A DNA stretch of 64,000 nucleotides. Origin: an uncultured Alistipes sp. (GTDB lineage: Bacteria > Bacteroidota > Bacteroidia > Bacteroidales > Rikenellaceae). The position numbers and the translations under genes were made by a program. Positions 50,317 to 59,758 of this stretch are shown piece after piece. The notes below the pieces were generated by a model that saw only the letters and a program-made list of their open reading frames with translations, was not told the DNA's origin and searched no databases. The stretch's first letter is position 1. Every line of letters begins with the position of its first letter. Where the stretch lies: contig CAJMKE010000003.1 in the NCBI GenBank assembly GCA_905213895.1, forward strand, positions 1 to 64,000, in the 5' to 3' direction.

Positions 50317-50886
50317 TTATCGTATAACCTGAATCGTTCTCAGCCAATTTTCCACTCCATTTGTATTTCTTCCGGTTGTTCCGAATCCTTGCAGATGAAG
50401 GGAATTGGGAGTGAGTTCTACGATTTTGGCAAGTGTTTCCTCCCGATAGGTCGAAGCATAGGTACAGAACGGTACGACCGTCTTCCCCTTGAAGTCGTAG
50501 TTTTCCGTAAAGGTGTTGATAATCATCGGGGCAGTCCACCACCATACGGGACAGCCGATGAAAATAGTATCGTACTCATCCCAGTTTTCGATCTTGTTTT
50601 TGATGGCCGGACGGGCATCCGATTCTTTTTCCTCTTTTGCCACTTCCGTGCAGGGCTTGTACTCGGTGGGGTACGGTTTTTCAGGTTCGATGCGGAAGAG
50701 CGTGCCGCCTGTCAGCGAGGCGATATGTTCTGCCACGTGCTGCGTGTTACCTCCCCAACTAAAGTAAGCGATAAGGATTTTCTTTCCGGATTGCTCCTTT
50801 ACGGAATCTGTTTGTGCGCTCGCTGTCATACAGCATAGCAAGACGGCAAGCAAAGTTATCAGTCTTATTTTCATATCTTTCATCAT
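50317..50886 (-). CDS. Exported flavodoxin
   Basis: 189 aa. Signal peptide about 1-24 (LLAVLLCCMTASAQ). Flavodoxin fold with the FMN phosphate loop FSWGGNTQ, the ring loop GCPVWWWTAP and FCTYASTY. It closely resembles the lipid-anchored copy at 59051. Export of a flavodoxin is unusual because the FMN protein normally works in the cytosol. Last gene of the 50317-58782 set; overlaps the upstream esterase stop by 1 bp. Confidence 0.88.
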   Translation of the reverse strand: MMKDMKIRLITLLAVLLCCMTASAQTDSVKEQSGKKILIAYFSWGGNTQHVAEHIASLTGGTLFRIEPEKPYPTEYKPCTEVAKEEKESDARPAIKNKIENWDEYDTIFIGCPVWWWTAPMIINTFTENYDFKGKTVVPFCTYASTYREETLAKIVELTPNSLHLQGFGTTGRNTNGVENWLRTIQVIR

Positions 50887-52097
50887 TAATTATTAGCCAT
50901 TATTTCAGTCATCCAACTGTCAAAACTGACCATCCACGCTTCATGCGTATATCCGAAACCGTGCGGCATACCCTCGTATTCGTGTTCTTCCACTTCTACG
51001 CCCGCTTCACGCACGGCATCGGCACAGGCTTGGAACTGACGATAGAACGGATCGCGTGTACCGTAGGCGAAGAATGTAGGCGGAATTTTCGATGCACGGA
51101 ATTTCTCCACATCGGTAGATGCTACACTTAACCGTCCATAGAAAGCGTAAATCATTCCGATGGTACAAACATTGGCAGATACCTCGTCGAGCGCATCGGG
51201 ACGATAGTTGGAAGTAAGTGCCGTACCGTTCACCAACTCATCGAAATTGAGCGCCTCGTCGCCACAGAGAATACCTCCGGCAGAGAACCCTACGGAGGCT
51301 ATGTCGTTCGGATTTATCCCGTAATCGGCAGCGTGCCGACGGACAAAACGGATAGCACGAGCCAAGTCAAGGCTTCCTTCCTCCATCCGATAGGGCTGCA
51401 CGCGGTAATTCACCACAAAAGCCTGATAACCATGACGGGCAAACCATTGGGCAACCGGAGTACCTTCCATACGGTCGCTGCGGAACTGAAACGCACCGCC
51501 AGCACAGACGAGAACAGCACCCTTTACCGTCGTGCCTTCCGCAACCGGAAAGTAGTTCATATAAGGGCGGAACGACGGCGGATCTTGGTAAGAGCCTTGA
51601 CTGCCCGTGTAGTTCGTTACTTTCGCCATATTGCCCTCCGGCCACAGATAGATGGTTGAAGCCAACGGATTCTGCTCGTCATCCCCATCGGCAGGAGGCG
51701 TATCGTCATCCGAACCGGCAAGCGTCGTAAATTGGCGGGACTGACCGTAAACCGTTCCGGCCGAAGTCGTGGCATACGCCCTGACATAATAAGTCGTACT
51801 CGCCGAAAGTCCCGTGACGTAACAAGCGAACGAGTTTGCATCGCCAGCTCCGGTATTATGACTATCGGACATAGTAGGATTGTCGGTCGTTGCCCAGCAG
51901 ATACCGAACTCCGTGACTGTTTCCGTTTCGCCGATTACACGACCGCCCGAAAGGGCATTATCGGAAGTAATGGCCGTTACTTCTGCTGTTTCGACGCGGA
52001 TACTGCTATTCGGTTCCGCACCGTCGCTATCGGTGCAGCCTGTGGCAGACGCACCGATGAAGAGCGATAAAGTAAGCGATATAATCGTCTGTCTCAT
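50886..52097 (-). CDS. Lipid-anchored esterase with N-terminal Ig/fibronectin-like domain
   Basis: 403 aa. Lipoprotein signal (LFIGASATGC, Cys about 21). Residues 35-128 form a fibronectin-like domain (GICWATTDNP, TYYVRAYATTSAGTVYGQ). The alpha/beta hydrolase domain follows: VLVCAGGAFQFRSDRMEGTP (oxyanion), GFSAGG nucleophile, Asp in GTRDPFY and His in MPHGFGY. BD-FAE/Aes-type esterase or deacetylase. The anchored domain likely sits at the cell surface or periplasm. Confidence 0.83.
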   Translation of the reverse strand: MRQTIISLTLSLFIGASATGCTDSDGAEPNSSIRVETAEVTAITSDNALSGGRVIGETETVTEFGICWATTDNPTMSDSHNTGAGDANSFACYVTGLSASTTYYVRAYATTSAGTVYGQSRQFTTLAGSDDDTPPADGDDEQNPLASTIYLWPEGNMAKVTNYTGSQGSYQDPPSFRPYMNYFPVAEGTTVKGAVLVCAGGAFQFRSDRMEGTPVAQWFARHGYQAFVVNYRVQPYRMEEGSLDLARAIRFVRRHAADYGINPNDIASVGFSAGGILCGDEALNFDELVNGTALTSNYRPDALDEVSANVCTIGMIYAFYGRLSVASTDVEKFRASKIPPTFFAYGTRDPFYRQFQACADAVREAGVEVEEHEYEGMPHGFGYTHEAWMVSFDSWMTEIMANN

Positions 52098-52100
52098 ATC

Positions 52101-52958
52101 CTATTCTTTTACCGGACGCACCGAATAGCCCATATAACGACGGTTGTTGCGGGTGGGCTGTTGGTTGCCCTCATAGAAATAGAAATAATAGGCGTAGCGG
52201 GCATCGTTGCCGGGATAGAGCGTACCGCTCCAGTAGCATCCGCGCTGTCCGACCTGATTCGAGACGGTTTCGCCGTCGCGCGATGCAGCAGCCGGGAAGA
52301 ATATCGAATTGCCGTTGGTAGCGGTTGCACGCCGTCCCGTCACGCCGTTCACTTCGGTCCATTCCCACGTGCAGTTATCGACTAACTCCTGAAATTCGGC
52401 CTGCGAAGGCAGCCGCCATCCGTCGCCCCATTGTGCACGGGCGATGTCGTACTCCGTACCGCAGATATCCGCGGGCGGCGTCGCGCTCGGATAGTCATCG
52501 AGTTCGGTCGTCCGCTTCTCGCCCGTCGGGTCGGCCCATCCGTAGCGGCCGCCGAACTCTTCGGGAGCCGATGCACCGACATTCCAAGAAGCCCACTTTA
52601 CGCTCAATCCCAAATCGACGGCTTCCGCCGTTGCGGGTGCAACTGCTTCTTGCTCAAAGCGTGCTTGCAACACGACGTTTCTCGCCGGCATGACGAACGA
52701 GTAAACGGGTTCCGTTGCAACCGCTTCCCCGTTTTCGTACCATCCGGCAAAAAGATACCCTTCATCTGCCGTAGCTGTTGCGGTCACTTCCTCGCCCTCC
52801 GGACAGGTGTTCTTGTTCGCTGCGGCGGTTCCGCCTTCGGCTGCTGATACCGTGACCGTATAGGTCGGCTGCGATTCGTTTTCGCCGCTCTCCGAGCAGG
52901 AGACGGCAAAGCCGGCGAGCAGTGCGATCGCCAGACTTTTGATAATTCCATGTTTCAT
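52101..52958 (-). CDS. FISUMP lipoprotein with InlB-type domain
   Basis: 285 aa. Lipobox AGFAVSC (Cys about 21). An InlB B-repeat-like domain (about 32-105, YTVTVSAAEGGTAAANKNTC) is followed by a FISUMP (Fibrobacter major paralogous) domain with VDLGLSVKWASWNVGA, RAQWGDGWRLPSQAEFQELV and YYFYFYEG. Such domains occur on surface lipoproteins and likely bind ligands or substrates. It lies between two esterase genes. Confidence 0.82.
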   Translation of the reverse strand: MKHGIIKSLAIALLAGFAVSCSESGENESQPTYTVTVSAAEGGTAAANKNTCPEGEEVTATATADEGYLFAGWYENGEAVATEPVYSFVMPARNVVLQARFEQEAVAPATAEAVDLGLSVKWASWNVGASAPEEFGGRYGWADPTGEKRTTELDDYPSATPPADICGTEYDIARAQWGDGWRLPSQAEFQELVDNCTWEWTEVNGVTGRRATATNGNSIFFPAAASRDGETVSNQVGQRGCYWSGTLYPGNDARYAYYFYFYEGNQQPTRNNRRYMGYSVRPVKE

Positions 52959-52970
52959 ATTCGATTGATT

Positions 52971-54074
52971 TTATAAGTTTTTAGAGAAAAATTCCGTCAG
53001 TTTATTCACTGCCAGATTCACATACTCCGGCACGTGGTAGGTCTGGATATGCGTCGCACCGGGAATCAGGAACAGCTCCTTGTTCTGCGTGCCGGTGGCA
53101 CGGCTGTAACATTGTTCGGTCATGTAGAACGTGTCGGCGATGCTGCCGGCCATCATCAGGAGCGGCTGGTTGATAAGGTACATCCCCTCGCTGGCATCAA
53201 AAGCCATCAAGTCCACGAGGCTGCTCTTGGTGTAGCGGAACGTCGAGTTGGGATGTGCATGGCTTTGCAGGTAATAGCCGTAGCCGTCGCGGTAGAGGTC
53301 GAACGGCAGTGCGGCCGCCTGTTCGGGAGTCACGCCGCTCATATCGCCGACATACTCGATATCGCCGCCCTCGGCCTCTTTCTGACGGGCGGCGCAGGCA
53401 TCGGCCAGACGCTCCTGCACACTGCCCGTCTGCGAATCGAGAAATCCGTTGCGGCGCACCAATCCCGTGTTGAACATACTCAACGTGGCAACCGCCTTGA
53501 ACCGTTTGTCGGTCTGTGCGGCCGCCAGCGTGTAACCGCCACCGCCGCAGATGCCGAGAATGCCCACGCGGGTTGCATCCACACCGGGATATTGCAGCAG
53601 GATGTCGGCGGCACGGCGGATGTCATCGATGCGGTGGGCAGGCTTGTCCGTATTGCGCGGCTCGCCCTCGCTGGCTCCCTGATAGGCGGCATCGAACGCC
53701 AGGCAGATATAACCTTTTTCCGCCATGCGCTGACTGTAAAGTCCTGCTACCTGCTCCTTCACTCCGCCGTTAGGGTGCGCTACGACGAGGGCAGGATAGC
53801 TTTTCGCGGGGTCGTAGCCCGCAGGCGTATAGACGTTGGCGGCAATTTTCAACCCGTTCAAGTCGTAGGTAATGGGGCGGATATTCACCTTGCCCGGAAC
53901 ATTTTCGGTAATGGCATCGGCATAGACCAATCCCCACGGGTTACTGTTGTGGCTCTTGAAGGCAGACATATCTGCCGCGGCGAATGCTTCGTTCTCTTTC
54001 ATTGTCTCCTGTGCGTTTAATGTATTGCAGACGGCCAGTGCCGCGCACAATACAACTGTAAGTATCTTTTTCAT
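52971..54074 (-). CDS. Exported dienelactone hydrolase-like protein
   Basis: 367 aa. Signal peptide about 1-22 (VLCAALAVCNTLNAQ). Alpha/beta hydrolase with LVVAHPNGGVKEQVAGLYSQ, nucleophile loop GILGICGGGGY (Cys at the elbow, as in dienelactone hydrolases), Asp near MAGSIADTF and His in PGATHIQTY. The use of Cys instead of Ser suggests a DLH-type enzyme for lactones or activated esters. Confidence 0.82.
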   Translation of the reverse strand: MKKILTVVLCAALAVCNTLNAQETMKENEAFAAADMSAFKSHNSNPWGLVYADAITENVPGKVNIRPITYDLNGLKIAANVYTPAGYDPAKSYPALVVAHPNGGVKEQVAGLYSQRMAEKGYICLAFDAAYQGASEGEPRNTDKPAHRIDDIRRAADILLQYPGVDATRVGILGICGGGGYTLAAAQTDKRFKAVATLSMFNTGLVRRNGFLDSQTGSVQERLADACAARQKEAEGGDIEYVGDMSGVTPEQAAALPFDLYRDGYGYYLQSHAHPNSTFRYTKSSLVDLMAFDASEGMYLINQPLLMMAGSIADTFYMTEQCYSRATGTQNKELFLIPGATHIQTYHVPEYVNLAVNKLTEFFSKNL

Positions 54075-54141
54075 TGCTAATTATTTATATACATTCTACA
54101 AATATGCAAATGTAAAAAGGGAGCATGAAACTCCCTTTACA

Positions 54142-56094
54142 TTATTTTCCGTAAGAAATACCATTTTTACGGAAAATGTATTTCTCCCAAAACTTCACGG
54201 CATCTTTCTCCCAACCTTCCGCACTCGTTCCGATACCCAATCCGAAACCGTGGCGCAAATTCGGGAACAAATGGAATTCGGCATCGATGCCCGCCGCCCG
54301 AAGATTCTCCACCCGCTGCCGCATGACCGACGCACTCGCTATGCCATCGTTATCACCGATGACCACGTAGGTCGGCGGATCGTTGCGCGTATAATCGGTA
54401 TGGCTGGTATAGCCCATGATGACTGCCGCCGGACGCGGGTTGTCGGCATCGATGAATCCCTGCGTTAAATAAGAGCCGAGATAGGCCGCCATGCGTGCGC
54501 CCGCCGAGCCTCCCCACAGCGAGTAGTCTTCGGTCGAGACCTGCAATTCACCGGCATGTCGCATAATGAAGTCGATGGCCGCTGCGAGGTCTTCGCACGC
54601 CACCTGCGCACCGCCCGTCCGATACTGGATGGAAAAGGCGTTGCAACCCATCCTGCTCAATGCGATGGCCAACGGAAATCCTTCGTGAATCGCTCCGACA
54701 TACGACCAACCGCCGCCCGGACAGACAATGGCGAACGGCCGCCCCGGTTCTCCACGGAAGAAGAACAGTCCTGTATCGTTCTTTCGTGAATCCGCCCGCT
54801 TCTCCGCATCGGAATAGATGTCGTAGAACAATCGGTTACCATCGTGTACATAGTCTATCATCGTATTGATGGTCTCCACGGCCCGCTCTCCCGTCACATA
54901 GTTGTGATAGGGCAACATACTCGCCACGTTTCGAAGCGGCAAATCGTCGTCATACCTCCGTTCGACCGGCAGAATGAACTGCCCGAAGTCGGCGAACGCC
55001 TCGTGCTCCACTACATCTTTTACGGTATGGGCAGTCGTCAGATGGCCGTAAGTATTCATGTTTCCATCTTGTCCGTTCGGAAAAAAGAACGGCAGTGCAT
55101 TATAGAGGTATTCCGCCATAGGACGGTATTCGTGCCGTGCGCCCTCTTTCTCGTGGAAAGTGAGGTTGGAGAGCGGAAACACATCTGTAAGCCTTGCCAT
55201 CGCTTCGACCTGAACCAGTGTCTCCCGATAGGCCGAATCGTCCGTTCCGCTCGCCGCCCAAATATAAAACCCATCGCCTGCGTAAGGCGACCGGCTAACG
55301 ATATCCGCCAGATAGCGTGCCGTTTCATCGGGGCGGTTCATCCCGGCGAATCGTCCTAACGACCAGCAGTCGGCACTGACAGGCATGAAGTATTTGAAAC
55401 AGGAGAGCGTATGTTCCAGTGCGTACCACGTCGTTACGGCTCCCATCGAAAAACCGCCGATGGCACGATGCCCGCGCGAAGCCTCCAAACCTGCGACATC
55501 CGTACTTTCGGCATAGGTACGGTAACGGCTCTCGACAATGGGAATCAGGTCGTTTGCAAGTTCTTCAGGCAGAGCTTCGCAATACGGGTCGGCATCGGCA
55601 TAGTTCGCAGTCGGCTGCCCGTAGTTGTAGCTCGGCGACACTACGATGGTCGGAGCCATGTCCCCGTTCTCGGTCATGTGGTCGAGCAGTTTGCGTAACA
55701 GACCGTTTTCCGCCTCGAATGTCGTTGACGCCGTACCGTAGTGTCCGTGTACGAAGTAAAGCACGTTATAGCGTCGGTCGGTGTGCTCGTCGTAGCCGTA
55801 AGGCAGATAGACGTATGCCGTATTCGTGCGTGCCGCACCCGTACTTTCGGCATAATCTCGCGTCTGGTAGTCGATACGCACCACTTCGCCCCGATGCTCC
55901 GCCTCCTGCCCGTAAGAGGCCGGTACGGGATAGGTCTTGTTTATCAGCCCCGCATAATCCTGCGGACGGTCGGGCGTGACGGGTTCTTCCTGCTCCTGAT
56001 CCGGTGGCAGTATCGGCTCGTTTCTTTCGCTGTCCGAGCAGGAAGCCACGCATAGACAACAAAACAATATGGTTTGCAACATTATCTTTTTCAT
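54142..56094 (-). CDS. Two-domain lipid-anchored esterase
   Basis: 650 aa. Lipobox FCCLCVASC (Cys about 19). The N-terminal hydrolase (about 55-340) resembles CE1 feruloyl/acetyl-xylan esterases: VYLPYGYDEHTDRRYNVLYF, GFSMGAVTTWYALEH, catalytic His in GARHEY. The C-terminal hydrolase (about 370-640) is BD-FAE-like: VCPGGGWSYVGAIHEGFPLA, WGGSAGARMA, His in LRHGFGLG. Two complete triads in one chain suggest action on two ester types of one substrate, such as plant cell-wall polysaccharide. Overlaps the reductase gene by 4 bp. Confidence 0.86.
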   Translation of the reverse strand: MKKIMLQTILFCCLCVASCSDSERNEPILPPDQEQEEPVTPDRPQDYAGLINKTYPVPASYGQEAEHRGEVVRIDYQTRDYAESTGAARTNTAYVYLPYGYDEHTDRRYNVLYFVHGHYGTASTTFEAENGLLRKLLDHMTENGDMAPTIVVSPSYNYGQPTANYADADPYCEALPEELANDLIPIVESRYRTYAESTDVAGLEASRGHRAIGGFSMGAVTTWYALEHTLSCFKYFMPVSADCWSLGRFAGMNRPDETARYLADIVSRSPYAGDGFYIWAASGTDDSAYRETLVQVEAMARLTDVFPLSNLTFHEKEGARHEYRPMAEYLYNALPFFFPNGQDGNMNTYGHLTTAHTVKDVVEHEAFADFGQFILPVERRYDDDLPLRNVASMLPYHNYVTGERAVETINTMIDYVHDGNRLFYDIYSDAEKRADSRKNDTGLFFFRGEPGRPFAIVCPGGGWSYVGAIHEGFPLAIALSRMGCNAFSIQYRTGGAQVACEDLAAAIDFIMRHAGELQVSTEDYSLWGGSAGARMAAYLGSYLTQGFIDADNPRPAAVIMGYTSHTDYTRNDPPTYVVIGDNDGIASASVMRQRVENLRAAGIDAEFHLFPNLRHGFGLGIGTSAEGWEKDAVKFWEKYIFRKNGISYGK

Positions 56095-56810
56095 TTGTGT
56101 AGTTTCTTATGAAATTTATACCGCAACCACATGACGCCGTGTTCCCGTTGCTCTGCGGAGAGCAGTTGCAGACTTTGCCCCGCAGCCGGGCAATCGGTTG
56201 CACCGCCCACGTACTCGAAGATAGAAGGCACACCCGAAAGACCGTCGATGCCCGGATAAACGACCAAACTCAGTTCATCGGCCAATCCGTCAGCAAGCAG
56301 CGCACCGTTCAATATGCCGCCTCCCTGTACCGAAATGGAGCGGATTCCGAACTCACGGCCGACGGCTTCGAGCCCTTGGCGAAGGTCGGTTGCATCATCG
56401 ACGATGACGTAGGAAATCCGCCTTTCGCGCAGATGGGCGAGGTATTCCTCCGTTGCATTCTGCCCTACGATGACGAGGATGTTGTCGCCCCTCAGAGAGG
56501 AGGATGTAAAGAAAATGTCGGCCTCGGGGTCGGCCGCGATGAACATCCGCTCGGAGCGGCGTTCGCCGACGAACACGGCAGGAGAATCCGACGACACGGC
56601 ATGACCGTCGATTCCTCGTTTATAGGAAAATGCGGCACGGAGGGTATTCTTTCCGAACATCCACGCATCCGTGCCCAATTCGCGCCCGACGGCGGCATAG
56701 ACCTGAAACAAATCCGATGCGGGCGTACCGTCGAACGGCTCCGTCCATCGGTCGTTGAGCAACCGCCCATCGACGGAACTCATGATATGGCAGATTACTT
56801 TCGGTTTCAT
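56091..56810 (-). CDS. RibD-C/DHFR-like reductase
   Basis: 239 aa, no signal peptide. The start KPKVICHIMSSVDGRLLNDR and the NADPH region SVQGGGILNGALLADGLADE are characteristic of the RibD C-terminal/dihydrofolate reductase superfamily. Stand-alone members of this kind are thought to reduce small carbonyl or pyrimidine compounds; substrate unknown. Co-transcribed with the esterase and aldo/keto reductase genes. Confidence 0.83.
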   Translation of the reverse strand: MKPKVICHIMSSVDGRLLNDRWTEPFDGTPASDLFQVYAAVGRELGTDAWMFGKNTLRAAFSYKRGIDGHAVSSDSPAVFVGERRSERMFIAADPEADIFFTSSSLRGDNILVIVGQNATEEYLAHLRERRISYVIVDDATDLRQGLEAVGREFGIRSISVQGGGILNGALLADGLADELSLVVYPGIDGLSGVPSIFEYVGGATDCPAAGQSLQLLSAEQREHGVMWLRYKFHKKLHK

Positions 56811-56813
56811 AAT

Positions 56814-57815
56814 TTACTGCTTTATGGGTGATCCTCCGAACACTTCGCTCATCCGCATCGCACCGAGCGCCGCATCGATGTTTTCCACTTGTTCTGCGGT
56901 CAAATGAATATCGGCAGCCCCGATGTTCTCTTTCAACCGACACAGATGTCGCGTGCCCGGAATAGGAACAATCCACAGCTTTTTGTTCATCATCCACGCC
57001 AAGGCAATCTGCGAGGGAGTGGCGTGATGCTCTTCCGCCAGTCCCCCGACCAGAGCGAACAGCGGACGGTTTCGCTCGAAACTTTCCGGGTGGAACTGCG
57101 GCATCGAAGCCCGGTAATCGGTTGCTGGATCAAATGTTGTGTCTGCCGTATAGCAGTCGGTCAGCAGTCCGTTCGCCAGCGGCGAGAAAGCCACGAAGCC
57201 TACGCCCAGCTCTTCGAGCACGGGAAACAACGCTTCGTGCCGACGTGCCATCATCGAATAACGGTTCTGCACGGCCGTGACGGGACAGACCTTGTGGGCA
57301 CGGCGCAGATATTCTTCCGTAGCTTCCGAAATACCCCAGTGGAGGATTTTGCCTTCACGAATCAGGTCGGCCATCACACTTGCCACCTCTTCCGGCGCAA
57401 CCTTCGGGTCGATACGGTGCTGGTAATAGAGGTCGATGCGGTCAGTACGCAGACGGCGGAGCGATTCCTCAACCGAACGGCGGATGGTCGCCGGACGTGA
57501 ATCGGGAATCAGGGCGTGCGGTCCCGCTGCATGGGGTGCATCGAACGTCAGTCCGAATTTGGTAGCCAGCACGATCCGGTCGCGGAACGGTTGCAAAGCC
57601 CGGCCCAGCAGCTCCTCGTTGTCGTGCGGTCGGTCGGGCGTGCCGTAAACCTCGGCCGTATCGAAAAAGGTGTAACCCATCTCCACCGCATCGGAGAGCA
57701 GTTCCGTCATTTCGCGCTTGTCTGCCGGTGCGCCATAGGCATGGCTCATGCCCATGCACCCCAAACCGACGGAAGAAACTCTCAATCCGCTTAATCCCAA
57801 TGTTCTGTATTTCAT
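56814..57815 (-). CDS. Aldo/keto reductase (cytosolic)
   Basis: 333 aa from the ATG at 57815. NADPH-dependent reductase of AKR13/YhdN type: TLGLSGLRVSSVGLGCMGMS, FFDTAEVYG (Asp and catalytic Tyr), the Lys in VLATKFG and the His in YYQHRIDP. The C-terminal IPIPGTRHLCRLKENI binds NADPH. No signal peptide, in contrast to its neighbour. Confidence 0.9.
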   Translation of the reverse strand: MKYRTLGLSGLRVSSVGLGCMGMSHAYGAPADKREMTELLSDAVEMGYTFFDTAEVYGTPDRPHDNEELLGRALQPFRDRIVLATKFGLTFDAPHAAGPHALIPDSRPATIRRSVEESLRRLRTDRIDLYYQHRIDPKVAPEEVASVMADLIREGKILHWGISEATEEYLRRAHKVCPVTAVQNRYSMMARRHEALFPVLEELGVGFVAFSPLANGLLTDCYTADTTFDPATDYRASMPQFHPESFERNRPLFALVGGLAEEHHATPSQIALAWMMNKKLWIVPIPGTRHLCRLKENIGAADIHLTAEQVENIDAALGAMRMSEVFGGSPIKQ

Positions 57816-57819
57816 CTCC

Positions 57820-58782
57820 TTATTTATTGGTCGGAATCTGCATCTTGCCAATGTAGGCGCGTTCCTTTTCTTCCAAAGACATATTGAAGAAACGCTCCTC
57901 CTTGTTCAGTCCACGCATCTGCGCCATCTCATCATCGGTCAGCTCGAAGTCGAAAATCTCGATATTCTCCTTGATGTAATCGGGATTGGATGCTCCAGGA
58001 ATGGCCGAGAAACCCTCCTGCATGTGCCAGCGGAGAATAACCTGTGCCGGTGACTTTCCGTGCGCTTCGGCAATCTGCCTGATAACGGGGTCTTTGAACA
58101 GTGCGCCGTTCGACATCGCGCCACCCAGCGGGAACCAGCAGGTGATATGGATGCCGTAAGGTTTTACTTTCTCGCGCATAGCCAGCCGTTGTGCATACGG
58201 ATGACATTCGATTTGAAGCACGGCAGGTTTTACAGTGGATTCGTTCATAATTTTGTTGAACACTTCGTCGCTTGCATCGAAGTTGCTGATGCCCAGCGCA
58301 CGCACTTTGCCCATTGCCACGGCTTTCTCCATATCTTTCCATGCACCCACGAAGTCGCCCACAGGCTGGTGGACATACAAAAGGTCTATGTATTCCAGTT
58401 GCATACGTTCCAACATCTCGTCGATGGCTTTCAGTGTCTTACCCTCACCGTATTCCGTAGGCCACAGTTTCGACGTAATCCATATTTCCTCGCGCGGAAT
58501 GCCGCTTTCTTTCACGGCTCGGCCTACACCGGCTTCATCGTTATAAGCATGGGCGGTGTCGATATGACGGTAACCTGCCTTCAAGGCCGTCAAGCACGAC
58601 TGTTCGCACACTGCATCCGAGGGCTGAAGGAACGTTCCAAGTCCGAACTGCGGCATCAGGATGCCATTGTTGAGTTGTACCATCGGTACATTGGCGGCAG
58701 TCTTATAAATATCCTGCGCGAAAGAGGTGCTGCCGATCATCGAAGCCAACACCATAAGTCCGGTAATGATTTTCTTTTTCAT
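57820..58782 (-). CDS. Aldo/keto reductase with signal peptide
   Basis: 320 aa. Residues 1-23 (GLMVLASMIGSTSFAQ) form a Sec signal. The mature part is an AKR5-type reductase: VQLNNGILMPQFGLGTFLQP, HIDTAHAYNDEAG (Asp, Tyr), TSKLW (Lys), YVHQPVGD (His), and AIPGASNPDYIKEN. First gene of the eight-gene set 50317-58782 with a promoter at 58827. Export of an NADPH enzyme is odd; the cofactor supply in the periplasm is unclear. A non-cleaved or alternative start downstream (MVQLNNGI) would make it cytosolic. Confidence 0.86.
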   Translation of the reverse strand: MKKKIITGLMVLASMIGSTSFAQDIYKTAANVPMVQLNNGILMPQFGLGTFLQPSDAVCEQSCLTALKAGYRHIDTAHAYNDEAGVGRAVKESGIPREEIWITSKLWPTEYGEGKTLKAIDEMLERMQLEYIDLLYVHQPVGDFVGAWKDMEKAVAMGKVRALGISNFDASDEVFNKIMNESTVKPAVLQIECHPYAQRLAMREKVKPYGIHITCWFPLGGAMSNGALFKDPVIRQIAEAHGKSPAQVILRWHMQEGFSAIPGASNPDYIKENIEIFDFELTDDEMAQMRGLNKEERFFNMSLEEKERAYIGKMQIPTNK

Positions 58783-58826
58783 TTCTTTATCTATTTAATG
58801 TAATACGTTGTCTTTGTTCGACGTTG

Positions 58827-58862
58827 CAAAAGTAGAGAGAACCTTTCGGGCAGGCTTTACAA
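58827..58862 (-). promoter_or_regulatory. Cargo promoter B
   Basis: Minus strand: TTG (58860-58862), 25 bp, TACTTTTG (58827-58834), with GCC 4 bases after the TTGT start as in promoters A and C. It serves the eight-gene set. Confidence 0.65.
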
Positions 58863-58970
58863 GAAATTCGGTTGAAACTACACTTATTTCGGTTTTTGCA
58901 TCCGTCCGATACAGAAGCTGTCGAGCCTCGCTGTCATTTTCTGAAAAAATGGTAATTCGAGCCGTATTTT

Positions 58971-59006
58971 TTGTTCCGCCGGTATGAACGGACGTATCTA
59001 ACTTTG
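58971..59006 (+). promoter_or_regulatory. Cargo promoter C
   Basis: TTG (58971-58973), 25 bp, TAACTTTG (58999-59006). Divergent from promoter B; serves the three-gene set 59051-61152. The 268-bp gap between the two sets has no gene. Confidence 0.65.
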
Positions 59007-59050
59007 CATCCGGAGAATTGCAAAAACAATCAATAAACAATAATGTAGAT

Positions 59051-59740
59051 ATGAAAAAGTACCTGATTTATCTGATGATGGCTGCGGCCATCGTAACATT
59101 CGGAGCCTGTTCGCCCGAAGACGAGCATGAACCTCAGACACCGGATATCGAAAATCCCGAAAAGCCGGATGACGGAGGAGAGGGTACACCCGATAATCCG
59201 AACAATTCGGAAAATCCCGATGACCCGAATCAACCCGGCGACAATCCCGACACGCCGAATGGAGACAGCAAGATTCTGGTCGCCTATTTCAGTTGGGGCG
59301 GCACGACGCAGCGCATGGCGCAGGAAATCATCCGTCAAACCGGAGCCGACTTGTTTCGCATCGAGCCGGTAGTGCCGTATCCGACCGAATACACGCCCTG
59401 CACCGAGGTAGCACTCGAAGAGAAAAACAACGATGCCCGTCCAGCGATTGCCGCAACGGTGGAAAATTGGGAGGACTACGACACGGTATTCATCGGCTGC
59501 CCCGTATGGTGGTGGACTACGCCGATGATTATTTGTACCTTTGCCGAAAGCTACGATTTCAAAGGCAAGACTGTCGTTCCGTTCTGTACCTACGCTTCGA
59601 CCTATCGTGATGAGACGCTGGCACGCATCGTGGAGCTGACACCCGATGCCGCACATCTGACAGGAGAGGGACTGACAAGCGGACGAATCAACGAACAGAA
59701 CATTTCATCATGGCTCAGAGAGATAGGACTAATTGAGTAA
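59051..59740 (+). CDS. Lipid-anchored flavodoxin
   Basis: 229 aa from the ATG at 59051. Lipobox VTFGAC (Cys about 20), then a long proline/asparagine/aspartate linker (about 25-75), then a flavodoxin domain with VAYFSWGGTTQ, GCPVWWWTTP and FCTYASTY. Very like the exported flavodoxin at 50317, so one is probably a duplicate. The acidic linker implies a surface position. The partner reductase is not evident. Confidence 0.87.
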   Translation: MKKYLIYLMMAAAIVTFGACSPEDEHEPQTPDIENPEKPDDGGEGTPDNPNNSENPDDPNQPGDNPDTPNGDSKILVAYFSWGGTTQRMAQEIIRQTGADLFRIEPVVPYPTEYTPCTEVALEEKNNDARPAIAATVENWEDYDTVFIGCPVWWWTTPMIICTFAESYDFKGKTVVPFCTYASTYRDETLARIVELTPDAAHLTGEGLTSGRINEQNISSWLREIGLIE

Positions 59741-59758
59741 CATATAATCCTGACAATT

